Assembly: GCA_947095535.1 (NCBI GenBank)
Contig: OX352773.1
Coordinates: 109,871,950-109,935,949, forward strand
From: Poecilobothrus nobilitatus
Taxonomy: Eukaryota; Arthropoda; Insecta; Diptera; Dolichopodidae
Direction of reading: 5' to 3'
DNA length: 64,000 bases
In this document: in pieces, positions 54,090 through 63,609 of the stretch
Numbering within the stretch: position 1 is the first letter of the stretch
Layout: every line of letters starts with the position of its first letter
Notes under the pieces: generated by a model
Databases searched by the model: none
What the model was told of the DNA's origin: nothing
What the model saw: the letters and a program-made list of their open reading frames with translations, nothing else
Program-made: the position numbers and the translations under genes

Positions 54090-55785
54090 CAGTGATCCCC
54101 AATGTTTTGAAGAAGAGGGCCACATACAAATTTTTCATGAGTTCAGCGGGCCGTATAAGAGTTTTCATTATTTTATACGTGACTATAATATTATATTATA
54201 AAGAAATAAAAATCAATTTAAGTATAATCAAATTTAATGTTTTATTAAAAATATTCACACAACAAAAACTACAAAAAAAGTTAAAACATATAGTATTATT
54301 ATTAAAAAAAACTAAATTAATATGAACAATGTGCCTGGTTGTTTTATCTTTCAATGATATTTTTTATATTTGCATTAAAATTAGATACGCTTATTTTCAG
54401 AAAATCTTTCAAATGGTCATCCATCAGTCTTGATCGTAATTTTGATTTAATATATTTCATCCGTGAAAAGGCTTGCTCGCAGACATAGGTGCTTCCAAAC
54501 ATAGAAATTATTTTCCTGGCGAAATTTTTAATATTGCTGAAAGTATTTTCCGGCAAAAGTGAATAAAATGTGATTATGTTTTCACTTTTAAAAAGTGATT
54601 TCATTGTATCATTTGATTGTAAATCAATTAATTCTAATTGTAAATTGGGATCAATGTCACCCACTTCAAAAGGATTACTTCAAAAGGATTTGGAACAAAG
54701 TAAATAATGTTTCATTCCGAAAGAAATCAGAAAAGCGTTTGTTAAATTCATCTTGAAGCAATGCAATATTGTCGATACTTTCATTAATAGAAAAACTATT
54801 TTTGTCTTTTGATCTATTTTCCCATAAATATTCACAAGATTGAAAACGTTTGAAAATATTTTGTTGAAATTGTCTTTGAAAAAATTCCAATCTTGATCTG
54901 AAAGATTTGACATCGATAAATAGTTCATGCATAAGTTTACCTTTGCCTTGTAATTTTAAATTGTGGATATTGAGATGTTCAGTTATATCTGTTAAAAAAG
55001 CTGGATTCCACAACCATGCAGGATCAGATAATTCGGCAACAGGTTTTAACTTTTCTGTCATAAAAATGTCAATTTCAGCCACGACTTCACTGTGACTTCA
55101 ACTTTGCCACGATTTCACTGTGATATAACAAATCATCATATTCAGCTTCAACAGTTTCCAGGAATGTTTTAAACTGGCGGTGATACAATCCTTTTTTACG
55201 TATAAAGTTGATTGTGGAAATGACAACTGACATGACGGAATTTAAACTCAGACTTTTTCCACAGGGTGACTGCTGATGAATTATGCAGTGAAATTGCATT
55301 GCCTTCATGTTGATATTACTTTCAAACATCGTATTAATTCGACCTATTAATCCTATATTTTTACCGACCATATTTTTGGCCCCATCTGTAGTTATACATG
55401 AAATTGATTCCCATTTTAATTTGAGTTCTTCCATCATTTCCGATACTTTTAAAAATATGTTTTCACCCGTTGTAGTATCCTTCAAACTTTTTAATGCAGC
55501 AAGTTCTTCAGTTACTTCAAAATTGTTATTGATACCTCGAATGAAAATAAGTAACTGAGTGGTATGACCTACTTCTTCACTCTCATCAATTGCTATGGAA
55601 AAATATGAAAAATTAACCAGCTTTTATTTGAGCTGCCAACACATATCAGCACCTAAGTCCTCAACTCGCCTCGTGATGGTGCTCGAAGATAAGCTAACAG
55701 CAGAAAAGGCGTTGGGCTCATATATTTTATATGAAAAAAAATTAAAATTTCTTGTTAAAAAGGTAATTGCGATAACGGAATGAAA
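54090..55785 (-). mobile_element. hAT transposon inserted in the major capsid gene, one end only
   Basis: CAGTGATCCCCAA at 54090-54102 is a typical hAT terminal sequence, and CCTTATAC (54082-54089) would be its 8-bp target. The transposase lies on minus. The matching TTGGGGATCACTG and second CCTTATAC are not found to 56456, so the 5' end of the transposon and the rest of the capsid gene are gone. Confidence 0.8.
54344..55785 (-). pseudogene. hAT transposase, GTF2IRD2/ZBED-like type
   Basis: Reading minus: 'NAFSAVSLSSSTITRRVED' (55740-55690), 'FSIAIDESEEVGHTTQLL' (first catalytic Asp, 55600-55545), 'SCITTDGAKNMVGKNIGLI' (second Asp, 55410-55350), 'QFHCIIHQQSPCGKSL', 'LNIHNLKLQGK', and the dimerisation domain 'SMFGSTYVCEQAFSRMKYIKSKLRS' with 'DHLKDFLKISV' (54510-54390). 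The BED zinc finger and amino end are missing. Stops near 55632 and frame changes at 55085 and 54670, both at short duplications, break it. Confidence 0.9.
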
Positions 55786-56456
55786 ACATACATTATGTAT
55801 ATGATTGAGTGGTATTATGGATTTGAATTTAGGATTAGAGTGTGAGAATATGTGTTATGAAATTTAAAAATTTAAATCGTTCGGAGAATTGGTTCGGAGA
55901 ATTGGAATAAGATCATAGGGCAAGGCTAAGTTCGGAGATTTTAGATCTCAACATGGAAGGTTTGAATATTAAAAAAATTTATGGAATTGATGCTTTGGTA
56001 GTATAATTTAAAAGGGGCCCTTTGGCATTAGCCAGGGCCAAAGCGGACCTCTACGACCGAATCGGATCCCGCCGAAGTTGTTGGGAGCATGTATTAACGA
56101 TCTTAGATTTTAAACAGACTATATTATATGAGATATGGTGTTATGAAAGATGTGGTGTTATGAAATTATCAAATATATTCTGTAATATGTAGTGAATGTT
56201 TATGGTTTTGCGATAAATTATAAAAAATGTTAATTAAATGCATATTAAAATCGTGACGAAAAAAGTGATATTTTAAAAAATCTCAATTACGCAAATTTGC
56301 GGTGTGGTACTTGCAACTAATACTATGTATATTTCAAAAATGAAAAAAGCTTTTTGTGATAAATATATTTTATTAAAATCATATTATGTGCATACATAAT
56401 TAAATTGTATCAACTTTACTAAAATAAAAAAATTAAATTATTTTATGTATAGAGTA
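55786..56456. other. Unassigned stretch between hAT and Polinton copy 2
   Basis: No gene is recognised. Near 56020-56085 a GC-rich segment GGGGCCCTTTGGCATTAGCC and 'CGAATCGGATCCCGCCGAAG' stands out against AT-rich sequence and could be part of an unrelated element. No terminal inverted repeat of a Polinton is visible next to the integrase gene. Confidence 0.45.
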
Positions 56457-57350
56457 TTAAGTAATATCTTCTTTGTTTATCCATGAATCATGCTTTTTAT
56501 CAAAACCAAGCCATCTAACTAAAACTTGATTTCCTTTTTTTTTTTTAATTTTTTCCACAAGATAGTCATGTGGATTTTTAACTGATGTTAATTCAGGCTC
56601 ATAAAAAGAACCGGTCATTGGATTATTTGTGTAATCAAGTAAATTGTATGTAATTGGATCAGTTCTTTTAATTTTTGCAATTGTAAATATTTCTGTTGAC
56701 CAGTTGGGTTGATAACCTTTTGCAAAAATACCTTTAAATTTGTTTATACGAACATAATCGCCAACTTTGTATTTTGCTTTACGAAAAACTTTTAACTTAC
56801 TGTAGACAGTTTTTAATAGTAATTTTTCGTTTTTCCTTGTAACTTTTTTTGGTTGAAGTTTAATTGTGTGATGATATGTTGAGTTGTATTTCTCAATAAG
56901 TGAGGATAAAATAGATATCCATTTATAATTACCCTGAAAACTAAACTGTTTCCACATCGAATTTTTTAAAGTACAGTTAAAACGTTCTACTATGGATGCT
57001 TTCATTTCAGAATATGTATGATAATGATTAATTTTTTTTCTTTCCATAAGTTTTTTAAATTCTTTGTTGAAAAACTCTTTACCTTGATCAGATTGAATAT
57101 TTTTTGGGTGGGTTCCAGCACGTTTAAAAATGTTTTGCATGCCAAGTAAAACGTTATTAGCATTTTTAGTTTTAATTGGCTCAGCATAAGCATACTTCGA
57201 AAAAGTGTCTATTACAGTTAATAAATATTTATTTCCTTTGTTATACTTTGCATATGGAATCATTTCTACTAAATCGATTTGCCATGTATCGTTTAAACCT
57301 TTTCGAATAAATTTCGTCTGGCTGGTCTATGTATTTCCGTTACTATTTGT
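56457..57350 (-). pseudogene. Polinton integrase with C-terminal chromodomain, copy 2
   Basis: DDE-family integrase. The open frame 57263-56457 (268 residues) contains 'LLTVIDTFSKYAYAEPIK' (first Asp), 'NIQSDQGKEFFNKEF' (second Asp), 'MKASIVERFNCTLKN' (Glu), 'YKVGDYVRINKFKGIFAKG' (SH3-like region), and a chromodomain 'VEKIKKKKGNQVLVRWLG' with 'HDSWINKEDI'. The chromodomain may steer insertion to methylated histones. Upstream 'GLNDTWQIDLVEM' is in frame, but one frameshift at about 57310 separates it from 'AQIVTEIHRPARRN', so the amino end is broken. Confidence 0.93.
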
Positions 57351-57621
57351 GCTTGACATTATACTTGTACCATTTAATCAGGTTTTTCAATTCTATTTTA
57401 TAATTTTCTATAGAGCAACAGTTACATTTATCCGGTCCAGATGACGAGTTGTCGTAAGCCCAAGGACAAAGAGCAAAATGAGTTCCGTATATTGACGTAA
57501 ATGTTTCTGTTGTTGAAAATTCTTTAATGTAATTATACATGTCAAAAATACGTTGCTTATGCTCATTTAATAAGACAGAGGAATATGATTTTAAAAACTC
57601 TTCCACTTCTTTTACCTCCAT
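57343..57621 (-). CDS. Small Polinton protein with Cys cluster, unknown function
   Basis: A 92-residue open frame from ATG 57621. It begins MEVKEVEEFLKSY, has 'TSIYGTHFALCPWAYDNSS' and a 'CNCC' group in the middle and 'LKNLIKWYKYN' at the end. It lies just before integrase on the same strand (stop and integrase frame overlap), so it may be co-transcribed or form a former amino-terminal part of integrase. I do not recognise a family. The same ORF is present, broken, in copy 1. Confidence 0.6.
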   Translation of the reverse strand: MEVKEVEEFLKSYSSVLLNEHKQRIFDMYNYIKEFSTTETFTSIYGTHFALCPWAYDNSSSGPDKCNCCSIENYKIELKNLIKWYKYNVKHK

Positions 57622-57730
57622 CTTTTAAAATGAATATAAGCTATAATACACTTATGCTGCTTATATATATATATATATATCAAGACGAAACTATTTTACC
57701 TCTTAATCATTTTTAAAACACGAACCGATA
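57622..57730. promoter_or_regulatory. Divergent intergenic region, copy 2
   Basis: The 109-bp gap between the small minus ORF and the ATPase contains (TA)9 at about 57663-57682 and is similar in place and composition to 50545-50693. A shared promoter region is inferred from layout. Confidence 0.4.
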
Positions 57731-58494
57731 ATGATATATTTTAATCATCCATTTACAATTATGGTAGCGGGACCATCTGGATGTGGGAAAACGAAATTTG
57801 TATGCAACTTTATCAAAAATATTACTAGATTGATACATCCCAAAATTAAAAAAATAAAATAGTGTAACCCAGAAATTTCTGCTGTTCCAAGAAATATAGA
57901 TTTCCCTGATATAGATTTTTATACCGGCATTCCGGAAGAGCCTAGTGAAAATGAAAATAAACCTACGTTAATTGTTTTAGATGACTTAATGTTAGATTCA
58001 GCAAACAAACAAGTATATGAACTTTTTACTAAAGGTTCGCACCACCGTAATTTGTCTATTATATTATTAATGCAAAACATTTTTCATCAGGGAAAATTCT
58101 CACGAATACAAATTTCATTAAATTGTAAATATTTAAATATAAATTCTCAAAAGTACAAATTTCATTAAATTGTAAATATTTGGTACTTTTTAAAAACACT
58201 CGAGATAAATCACAGATTTTTCCTCTAGCTAGACAACTATATCCAGAAAATATAAAAGGCTTCCTGGGGGTATATAATGAATCAACATCAAGCCCACATG
58301 GTCATATTGTATTAGATTTAACACAAGACATTAACGATTTGTTTCGAATTAGAACCAATATATTCTCAGAGGAATATTGCGTTTGTTTTTGTGCTACCAA
58401 AGATTTAAATAATTGCTTAAAATATGAAACGGTTGAAGAAAAACCGACATATGTTACATGTACTAGAAAAATGCAGCAACAAGAATTTTCGTGA
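57731..58494 (+). pseudogene. Polinton packaging ATPase, copy 2
   Basis: ATG 57731. Walker A 'GPSGCGKTKF' keeps the G-K-T core, Walker B 'TLIVLDDLM' (57966) is intact. A stop at about 57860 and a 40-bp tandem duplication (58094-58180) with further stops split it; 58180-58494 gives the C-terminal part 'NTRDKSQIFPLARQLYPEN' and 'HGHIVLDLTQDINDLFRI'. The enzyme belongs to the FtsK/HerA-type ATPases that package DNA into Polinton capsids. Confidence 0.9.
58094..58180 (+). repeat. 40-bp tandem duplication in ATPase gene
   Basis: AAATTCTCACGAATACAAAT... (58094-58133) is repeated at 58141-58180 with 'AAATTCTCAAAAGTACAAAT'. Copy 1 lacks it (single copy at 51056), so it arose in copy 2. Confidence 0.9.
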
Positions 58495-58756
58495 AAATGT
58501 TCTTAAATATTGTGATGATGACATTATAAAGACTATTGCGGAAATTGCTATAAATGTATTAAATGGTAATAATAAAATAACACCGACGCGAAAAGCGAAA
58601 TTAAAAAAACATAAAAATCAATTAAGATTTCTAGCCTGTGCGAAGAAAAGTATAAAAGCCAAACAAAAAATATTAGTTCAACATGGTGGATTTTTACCAA
58701 CTTTAATCGGTACTATATTATTTGGTGTAATAGGAAAGCTACTCAGTAAGACATAA
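58424..58756 (+). CDS. Small basic Polinton protein with hydrophobic C terminus
   Basis: An uninterrupted 110-residue frame starting MKRLKKNRHML, then 'FRENVLKYCDDDIIKTIAE', 'INVLNGNNKITPTRKAKL', basic 'KKHKNQLRFLACAKKS', and 'LVQHGGFLPTLIGTILFGVI' with a hydrophobic end that could be a membrane segment. It overlaps the ATPase 3' end by 71 nt in another frame, typical for compact virus-like gene sets. Proteins of this shape recur in Polintons; no activity is known to me. Confidence 0.75.
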   Translation: MKRLKKNRHMLHVLEKCSNKNFRENVLKYCDDDIIKTIAEIAINVLNGNNKITPTRKAKLKKHKNQLRFLACAKKSIKAKQKILVQHGGFLPTLIGTILFGVIGKLLSKT

Positions 58757-58764
58757 TGCAGTGA

Positions 58765-59447
58765 ATGATTGTTATGTCACCAGAAATATTTTCAAAATTT
58801 AGTAAATTATTTCAAGATGATAAAACCTTAGATTTTTTAGATCAAAAAATGAAAAAAGTTTTATATGATAAAAAATTAAAACCATTGCAAAAATGGTACT
58901 GATATCGTCAAAATCTCCTCAAATATGGAATTAACAAAAGACACGCAAAAAAATTACCAGAAAAGGCTAATAATCTTACATTTGATAAAGGCACTCAAAC
59001 AAAATACTTTTCTAAACCCAATGCATATACAGAAACTTAATTACCTAAATACAAATCAACATCAGCACAGACCGATTTTTTACCATTAGTAACTGATGAT
59101 GGTTTGAATATGATCCTAAAAAAGAACATTCAAGTATGGATATCGATTTAACACATTACGATATGGATGATGAAAATTCATTTAAAAAATTAGCTCAAAC
59201 TGAAATGTTAAAAGATGAAAAATTAGTCGAAAGACCATCTCTAAGCTCTGATTATCGAATGTTTGAAACACCAAGTGGTGATGTAATTACCGTTGCTGTA
59301 CCATCTCCTGAAAAAAAGAAGACACTAAGATCGGCCGGTAGTTCAATTTCCTCAACTATACTTTCACAGTTTCCTGAAACAAAAAAACGAAAACTAAAAC
59401 CAAAACTAAGAACTTCATCAACACCGGAATGGACACCATATAAATAG
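58765..59447 (+). pseudogene. EKW-type Polinton protein, copy 2
   Basis: ATG 58765 'MIVMSPEIFSKFSKLFQDD'. 'LDQKMKKVLYD' and 'PLQKWY*YRQNLLKY' contain a stop in place of the Leu of copy 1. A further stop lies near 59038 and a frameshift near 59100. 59136-59447 is open and includes the C-terminal Ser/Lys-rich part ('STILSQFPETKKRKLKPK') lost in copy 1. The unbroken gene probably had about 225 codons. Confidence 0.72.
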
Positions 59448-59482
59448 TACAACACTTTATGTTTTGGAAGAAGTTAACAAAG

Positions 59483-60356
59483 ATGGATAGTCAAGATGAC
59501 TTCTCTGTAACATTGTTTAGTAATGATAATGTAAAATTATGTCCAGAAAACACTTTAGCTTCATTTGAAAATAAATTACCTATTCACTTTGATTTAAGAA
59601 ATGGAAATTGGAAAGTTGGCCTTTCAGAAATATATCTGAAAGATTTCCTACAAACAGAAGAATTTAACAAAGGGAAATGTGCTTTTATCAATATTGGACA
59701 GTATAATGTTTATGTAAGAAACATTTAAAAACCTCTCGTAACCAAATTAAAATTAAAGTAACCAAATCTATAGGCTACACATATTATTCATATGACGATT
59801 CGGAACTACATTTGGATGATTGGAAGTTTAATTTTTTGCCAACGCTCATTAAAAATATAACTCCTAATCCAGGATTTACTCGGAACCAAGTTTTCAAAGA
59901 ATTTTTTAATGAAATTTTGACATATATCTCTACTCCTAAAAATTATGATGATTTAATATTTAAAAAAGTGTCAGAATCTAACCGAAGGGATTTAATTCGA
60001 ATATCGCAGACTTTTGATGAAGACAGTTTCTATATAAAAGTTGATCAAAGTTATAATGTAAAAACATTACTAACTGAATTATTTCAACAGAAAAAAAATA
60101 TAAAAAATTTCAAAACAAAATTACCTGAACTATTCAAATTAGCTGTTGCTAATAATAAAGATGAATTGAATGGAATGGTGATGATTTATTCAGATATAGT
60201 CTTGTCCATTACTTTGAAAATGTCCATTACATGCTTATAGAAAAAAATTGTTTTGAAACGATAGCGATTAAAATTTGCAACCAATATGGTGATGGAATAA
60301 ATTTTGTTTCGAGGTACTATCCAACAAAAATTGTATTACACTTTAAAAGGCATTGA
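59483..60356 (+). pseudogene. Penton-like minor capsid protein, copy 2
   Basis: 'MDSQDDFSVTLFSNDNVK' and 'FENKLPIHFDLRNGNWKVGL' identify it with copy 1 and with Polinton minor capsid proteins, probably the capsid vertex. A stop at 59726 and frame change split it; 59812-60240 gives the middle ('ESNRRDLIRISQTFDEDSF', 'NNKDELNGMVMIYSDIV'). An ~80-bp deletion at about 60202 removes a part kept in copy 1, and the end 'YPTKIVLHFKRH' lies beyond. Confidence 0.83.
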
Positions 60357-60409
60357 TTGCCATAAAAACAATATAAATACTACTACTCATACATGATATC
60401 ATATCAAAC

Positions 60410-60796
60410 ATGGAAAAAGTTTACGTGAGATATTATTCCTCTCAAGTAGGAGGAGGAATCAACGATATTAGACCTTTATTTCAATTTTATCCAGCTATAC
60501 AAAAGGGTCGTGGTTTTGGAAATATATTCGGAAGTTTAATTCGTTACTTAAAGCCAGTTTTTACAACAGGTTGGGACTTAATTAAAAAAGAGGCTGTAAA
60601 CACAAGTAAAAATATTTTTAATGATATAGCATCTGGTGCAAACATAAAAGAAGCTGTAATTGATCAAAGCAAAGGCGGCATAAAAAATTTACGGAAATCA
60701 GTAGCTAACCAACTGCATTCGATGTATGGTGGAAGACGAACAGCTATAAAAAGACAAAGAGCTATAAAAAGACGAACGACGAAAAAAGCAAAGTAA
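60410..60796 (+). CDS. Core-like Polinton protein
   Basis: A 128-residue open frame: 'MEKVYVRYYSSQVGGGIND', 'AIQKGRGFGNIFGSLIRYLK', 'DIASGANIKEAVIDQSKGG' and a strongly basic end ('RRTAIKRQRAIKRRTTKKAK'). Glycine-rich start, amphipathic centre and Arg/Lys tail resemble the pVI/pX-type core and membrane-active proteins of adenoviruses that have counterparts in Polintons. It lies 24 nt before the major capsid gene and is uninterrupted here. Confidence 0.78.
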   Translation: MEKVYVRYYSSQVGGGINDIRPLFQFYPAIQKGRGFGNIFGSLIRYLKPVFTTGWDLIKKEAVNTSKNIFNDIASGANIKEAVIDQSKGGIKNLRKSVANQLHSMYGGRRTAIKRQRAIKRRTTKKAK

Positions 60797-60820
60797 AACC
60801 TCCGACATATTCAATTAAAA

Positions 60821-62137
60821 ATGGAATGTATGAAATCTGAACTTGATCTTTTTGCGTCATTACCTGTTCAAACAAGTATTTTGCGTTCAGAAGAGGTAGC
60901 ATACAATCCTTTAGCTTCTTTAGAGGCATCACCGTCAACTATTGAATTTGTTTCACTTGGAAATGGAGATACATATCGAGATTTATCCTCGAATTATATA
61001 AAATTTAAAGTTCAAATATTAAAAAAAGATGGATCAGTTTGGAGTGCAAATGATAAAGTAGGAACTGGAACTGAAGCAAGGGCAGCTCCGCAGCGCAGTG
61101 TTGTAAATAATTTATTACACTCTTTAATTAAACAATGTAATGTAACTCTAAACGGAAAAAACATCACTCCTTCAGACTCCTTCTACCATTATAAAGCATA
61201 CTTAACTACTTTACTAAATTATGGTACAGATTCCAGTCAAACACATCTGGAAGCATCTGGTTGGGAATTGGATAAACCAAATGTAAATGATTTTAATAAT
61301 TCTGGTTCTAAATCTAGACGAAAAAAATCATACAACAATTCTACAGTAGTAGAATTAATGGGAAAATTACATGTAGATTTCTTCAATACTCCTAAATTAC
61401 TTTTAAATAATGTTGACATTCGAATTGCTTTAGCCCTAGAAAAACAGGATTTTTTTATTTTCTTTAACGATGCCGATGAAAGCTATTTAAAAATTCTCGA
61501 AGCTACATTATACATGAAATATTTAACAATTAATCCTAGCATATTGATAGCACACAATACTGTACTGGAAAAGGCTAACGCAAAATATTTTTATACGAGA
61601 AGTGAAATCAAAACATTTACAATTCCAGCTAACACTTCCAACATATCATTGGATAATATATTTATAGGGCAAATACCAAAAGCTCTTGTATTTTGTATGG
61701 TTAATAATGAAAATTTTAATGGTAAAAGATCAAAAAATCCATACCATTTCGATCATCAAAATCTCACACAATTTCAATTATATGTGAATGGAGTGCCTAC
61801 ACCAAACTCTGCAATTGAAACAAGTTTTACAACGAATAATTCTTGTAATTCTCGAGCATATTTAACATTATTTAGCGGAACAGGTATACATCATTCTGAT
61901 AGAGGACATCAAATTTCAAAAGAATTATTTTCAAAAGGTTATACAATACTGGCTTTTGATTTATCACCAGACGGCTCGGGAACTGATACATGTCAGAGTT
62001 TATTAAACCAGGGAGTAGTAAAGATTGAAGCAAGACTCAGCTCTCCATTAACTTCAACATTAACTTGTATTGTATTTGCAGAATTCGATGCTAATATCGA
62101 AATTGATAAAAATCGTAACGTCTACGTGAACATATAA
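60821..62137 (+). CDS. Major capsid protein, 438 residues, uninterrupted
   Basis: The double jelly-roll major capsid protein of Polintons. Start 'MECMKSELDLFASLPVQTS', 'GNGDTYRDLSSNYIKFKV', middle 'SQTHLEASGWELDKPNVN' and 'KLHVDFFNTPKLLLNNVDI', late part 'NISLDNIFIGQIPKALVF', 'FDHQNLTQFQLYVNGV', and end 'TLTCIVFAEFDANIEIDKN'. Full length for insect Polinton capsid proteins (400-500). No stop or frameshift, unlike its neighbours. Copy 1 carries only the first 122 codons. Confidence 0.93.
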   Translation: MECMKSELDLFASLPVQTSILRSEEVAYNPLASLEASPSTIEFVSLGNGDTYRDLSSNYIKFKVQILKKDGSVWSANDKVGTGTEARAAPQRSVVNNLLHSLIKQCNVTLNGKNITPSDSFYHYKAYLTTLLNYGTDSSQTHLEASGWELDKPNVNDFNNSGSKSRRKKSYNNSTVVELMGKLHVDFFNTPKLLLNNVDIRIALALEKQDFFIFFNDADESYLKILEATLYMKYLTINPSILIAHNTVLEKANAKYFYTRSEIKTFTIPANTSNISLDNIFIGQIPKALVFCMVNNENFNGKRSKNPYHFDHQNLTQFQLYVNGVPTPNSAIETSFTTNNSCNSRAYLTLFSGTGIHHSDRGHQISKELFSKGYTILAFDLSPDGSGTDTCQSLLNQGVVKIEARLSSPLTSTLTCIVFAEFDANIEIDKNRNVYVNI

Positions 62138-62173
62138 AAGGAAGTTTAGTGAACCATCTCTATTCATTTCAAA

Positions 62174-62371
62174 ATGACATGTGCTCTAGTAGATTTATCG
62201 TTCTGTACGGACGATAACAATACAATATTTGTAAAAAATATTGCTGTGGCTGGTATAAAAGAAAAATGTAAAATTATTGTAAAAGAATTAAAGTATAAAT
62301 TTCTTGTCAGAGATTTGAAAAAAACAGATATTGAGAATTACTCTTCTGGACATATCGATAACGAAAAATAA
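62174..62371 (+). CDS. Small protein of unknown function
   Basis: ATG 62174, 65 residues: 'MTCALVDLSFCTDDNNTIF', 'AVAGIKEKCKIIVKELK', 'FLVRDLKKTDIENYS'. It follows the major capsid gene by 36 nt. The next 120 nt have no open frame, and the protein may once have been longer. No family recognised. Confidence 0.45.
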   Translation: MTCALVDLSFCTDDNNTIFVKNIAVAGIKEKCKIIVKELKYKFLVRDLKKTDIENYSSGHIDNEK

Positions 62372-62499
62372 GTAACAACTTAATACATTTGCTTAAAAAA
62401 TTCGATATAGTCTTAACAAATGGAAAACTTAAAGCAGAATTTTAACAACATTTGTACGAGGAAATACTCGACTAATTAATATTTCCCGTTTGCAAAATA

Positions 62500-62995
62500 A
62501 TGAATACACTTCAGATTTCAAGGGTGCTGAAATGTAATAACTTAACACATAAAATATTTAGAGGTGTCTATGCTCTTAATCAATTGCCAAAACAAGTTTA
62601 AAAACCTAGTATTTTGGTGGTAAATACTGATACTTCTAATGAAAAGGGAAGACATTGGTTAGCAATATTTGTTCCAGTTCAAGGGTGTGCAGAGTATTTT
62701 GATTCATTTGGAAATCCGCCATCGCGGAATGAGATAATAAAATTTCTACAAAATCAATCGAAATGTTTTGTTTTCAACAATAAGCGATTACAAAGTAATT
62801 TAACATCTGTTTGCAGACATTATTGTTGTGTCATTATCTTCGTATCTATGGATGCGAAGTTCCTATAAAAGCATAAAATATTTTCTTAATTTATTCGGCA
62901 CATCATCCCCACTTAAAAACGATAAAAAAATACAAGCATTATTTCGAAAAATTTTTAAAAAATGCGGAGGAAAAACTATAAATATAAAATTCTAA
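62500..62995 (+). pseudogene. Adenain-like cysteine protease
   Basis: ATG 62500; 'KIFRGVYALNQLPKQ' then a stop (62598), then 'VVNTDTSNEKGRHWLAIFV' (catalytic His), 'AEYFDSFGNPPSR' (catalytic acid), 'LTSVCRHYCCVIIFV' (catalytic Cys; Arg replaces the usual Gly of C-G-H-Y-C). After a stop at 62866 the other frame gives the end 'SSPLKNDKKIQALFRKIF'. Polinton and adenovirus proteases of this type mature the capsid. Two lesions and the G-to-R change indicate inactivity. Confidence 0.9.
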
Positions 62996-63028
62996 AATAG
63001 AATTCATCAGTTAAAACAAAAAAAAACA

Positions 63029-63594
63029 ATGGGCACCCAACAAAGTCGGAAGTATTTGAAACACAAAAAAGTGAGCCAGCGCAAAACCTTTTATTAAGCT
63101 ATATTTATTTTTTGGATAAAAAACAAACCATAAAAATTCAAATTGGATTTAATATTGAAAATTTTGCTGCATCAATAATTTTCCAACGACAAAACAAAGT
63201 CATAAGCGAAATGAATTATTTGGAGTGGTATACATTTTATCACGATTTTAAAAACAGTCAAACAAAATTAAATTCAAAAGGATTTTCGCTAACATTTAAT
63301 CATGCTGAGTACACCCGTTTTTGTCTTATGCTAGATTTTATACAAGCAGTGGTGTCATATAACAATGCAGCTGAACTAAATATACGAGAATATGTATTCA
63401 AATATTTTGAGAGATGTATTGAAAAAAATAAACTAAGATTGGAACAAGAAGATTTCTACATTCCAATGAATTTACACATAGCTCAGTGTAACTATTCCAG
63501 ACTATTTTATGAAATACCTATGTTTTTGTCAGAAAAAATATCTTGGTCAACAATAAATAAAACAAATATTTTTGGTTTTATTTTCTTTTATTAA
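63029..63594 (+). pseudogene. Unrecognised Polinton protein with MGxxxS start
   Basis: ATG 63029 opens MGTQQSRKYLK, which has the G2/S6 pattern of an N-myristoylated protein, but this frame ends at 63097. The second frame, open from about 63035 to 63594, reads 'KSEVFETQKSEPAQNLLLSY', 'TIKIQIGFNIENFAASIIF', 'FNHAEYTRFCLMLDFIQAVV' and 'YVFKYFERCIEKN'. If one base was lost the two belong together. No family recognised. The position after the protease is where Polinton accessory proteins sit. Confidence 0.55.
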
Positions 63595-63609
63595 ATACAT
63601 ATATAAATT

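Noticed and set aside
55307..55783. Plus-strand frames of 83 and 62 codons
   Set aside because: Antisense of the hAT transposase, which shows clear family motifs on the minus strand.
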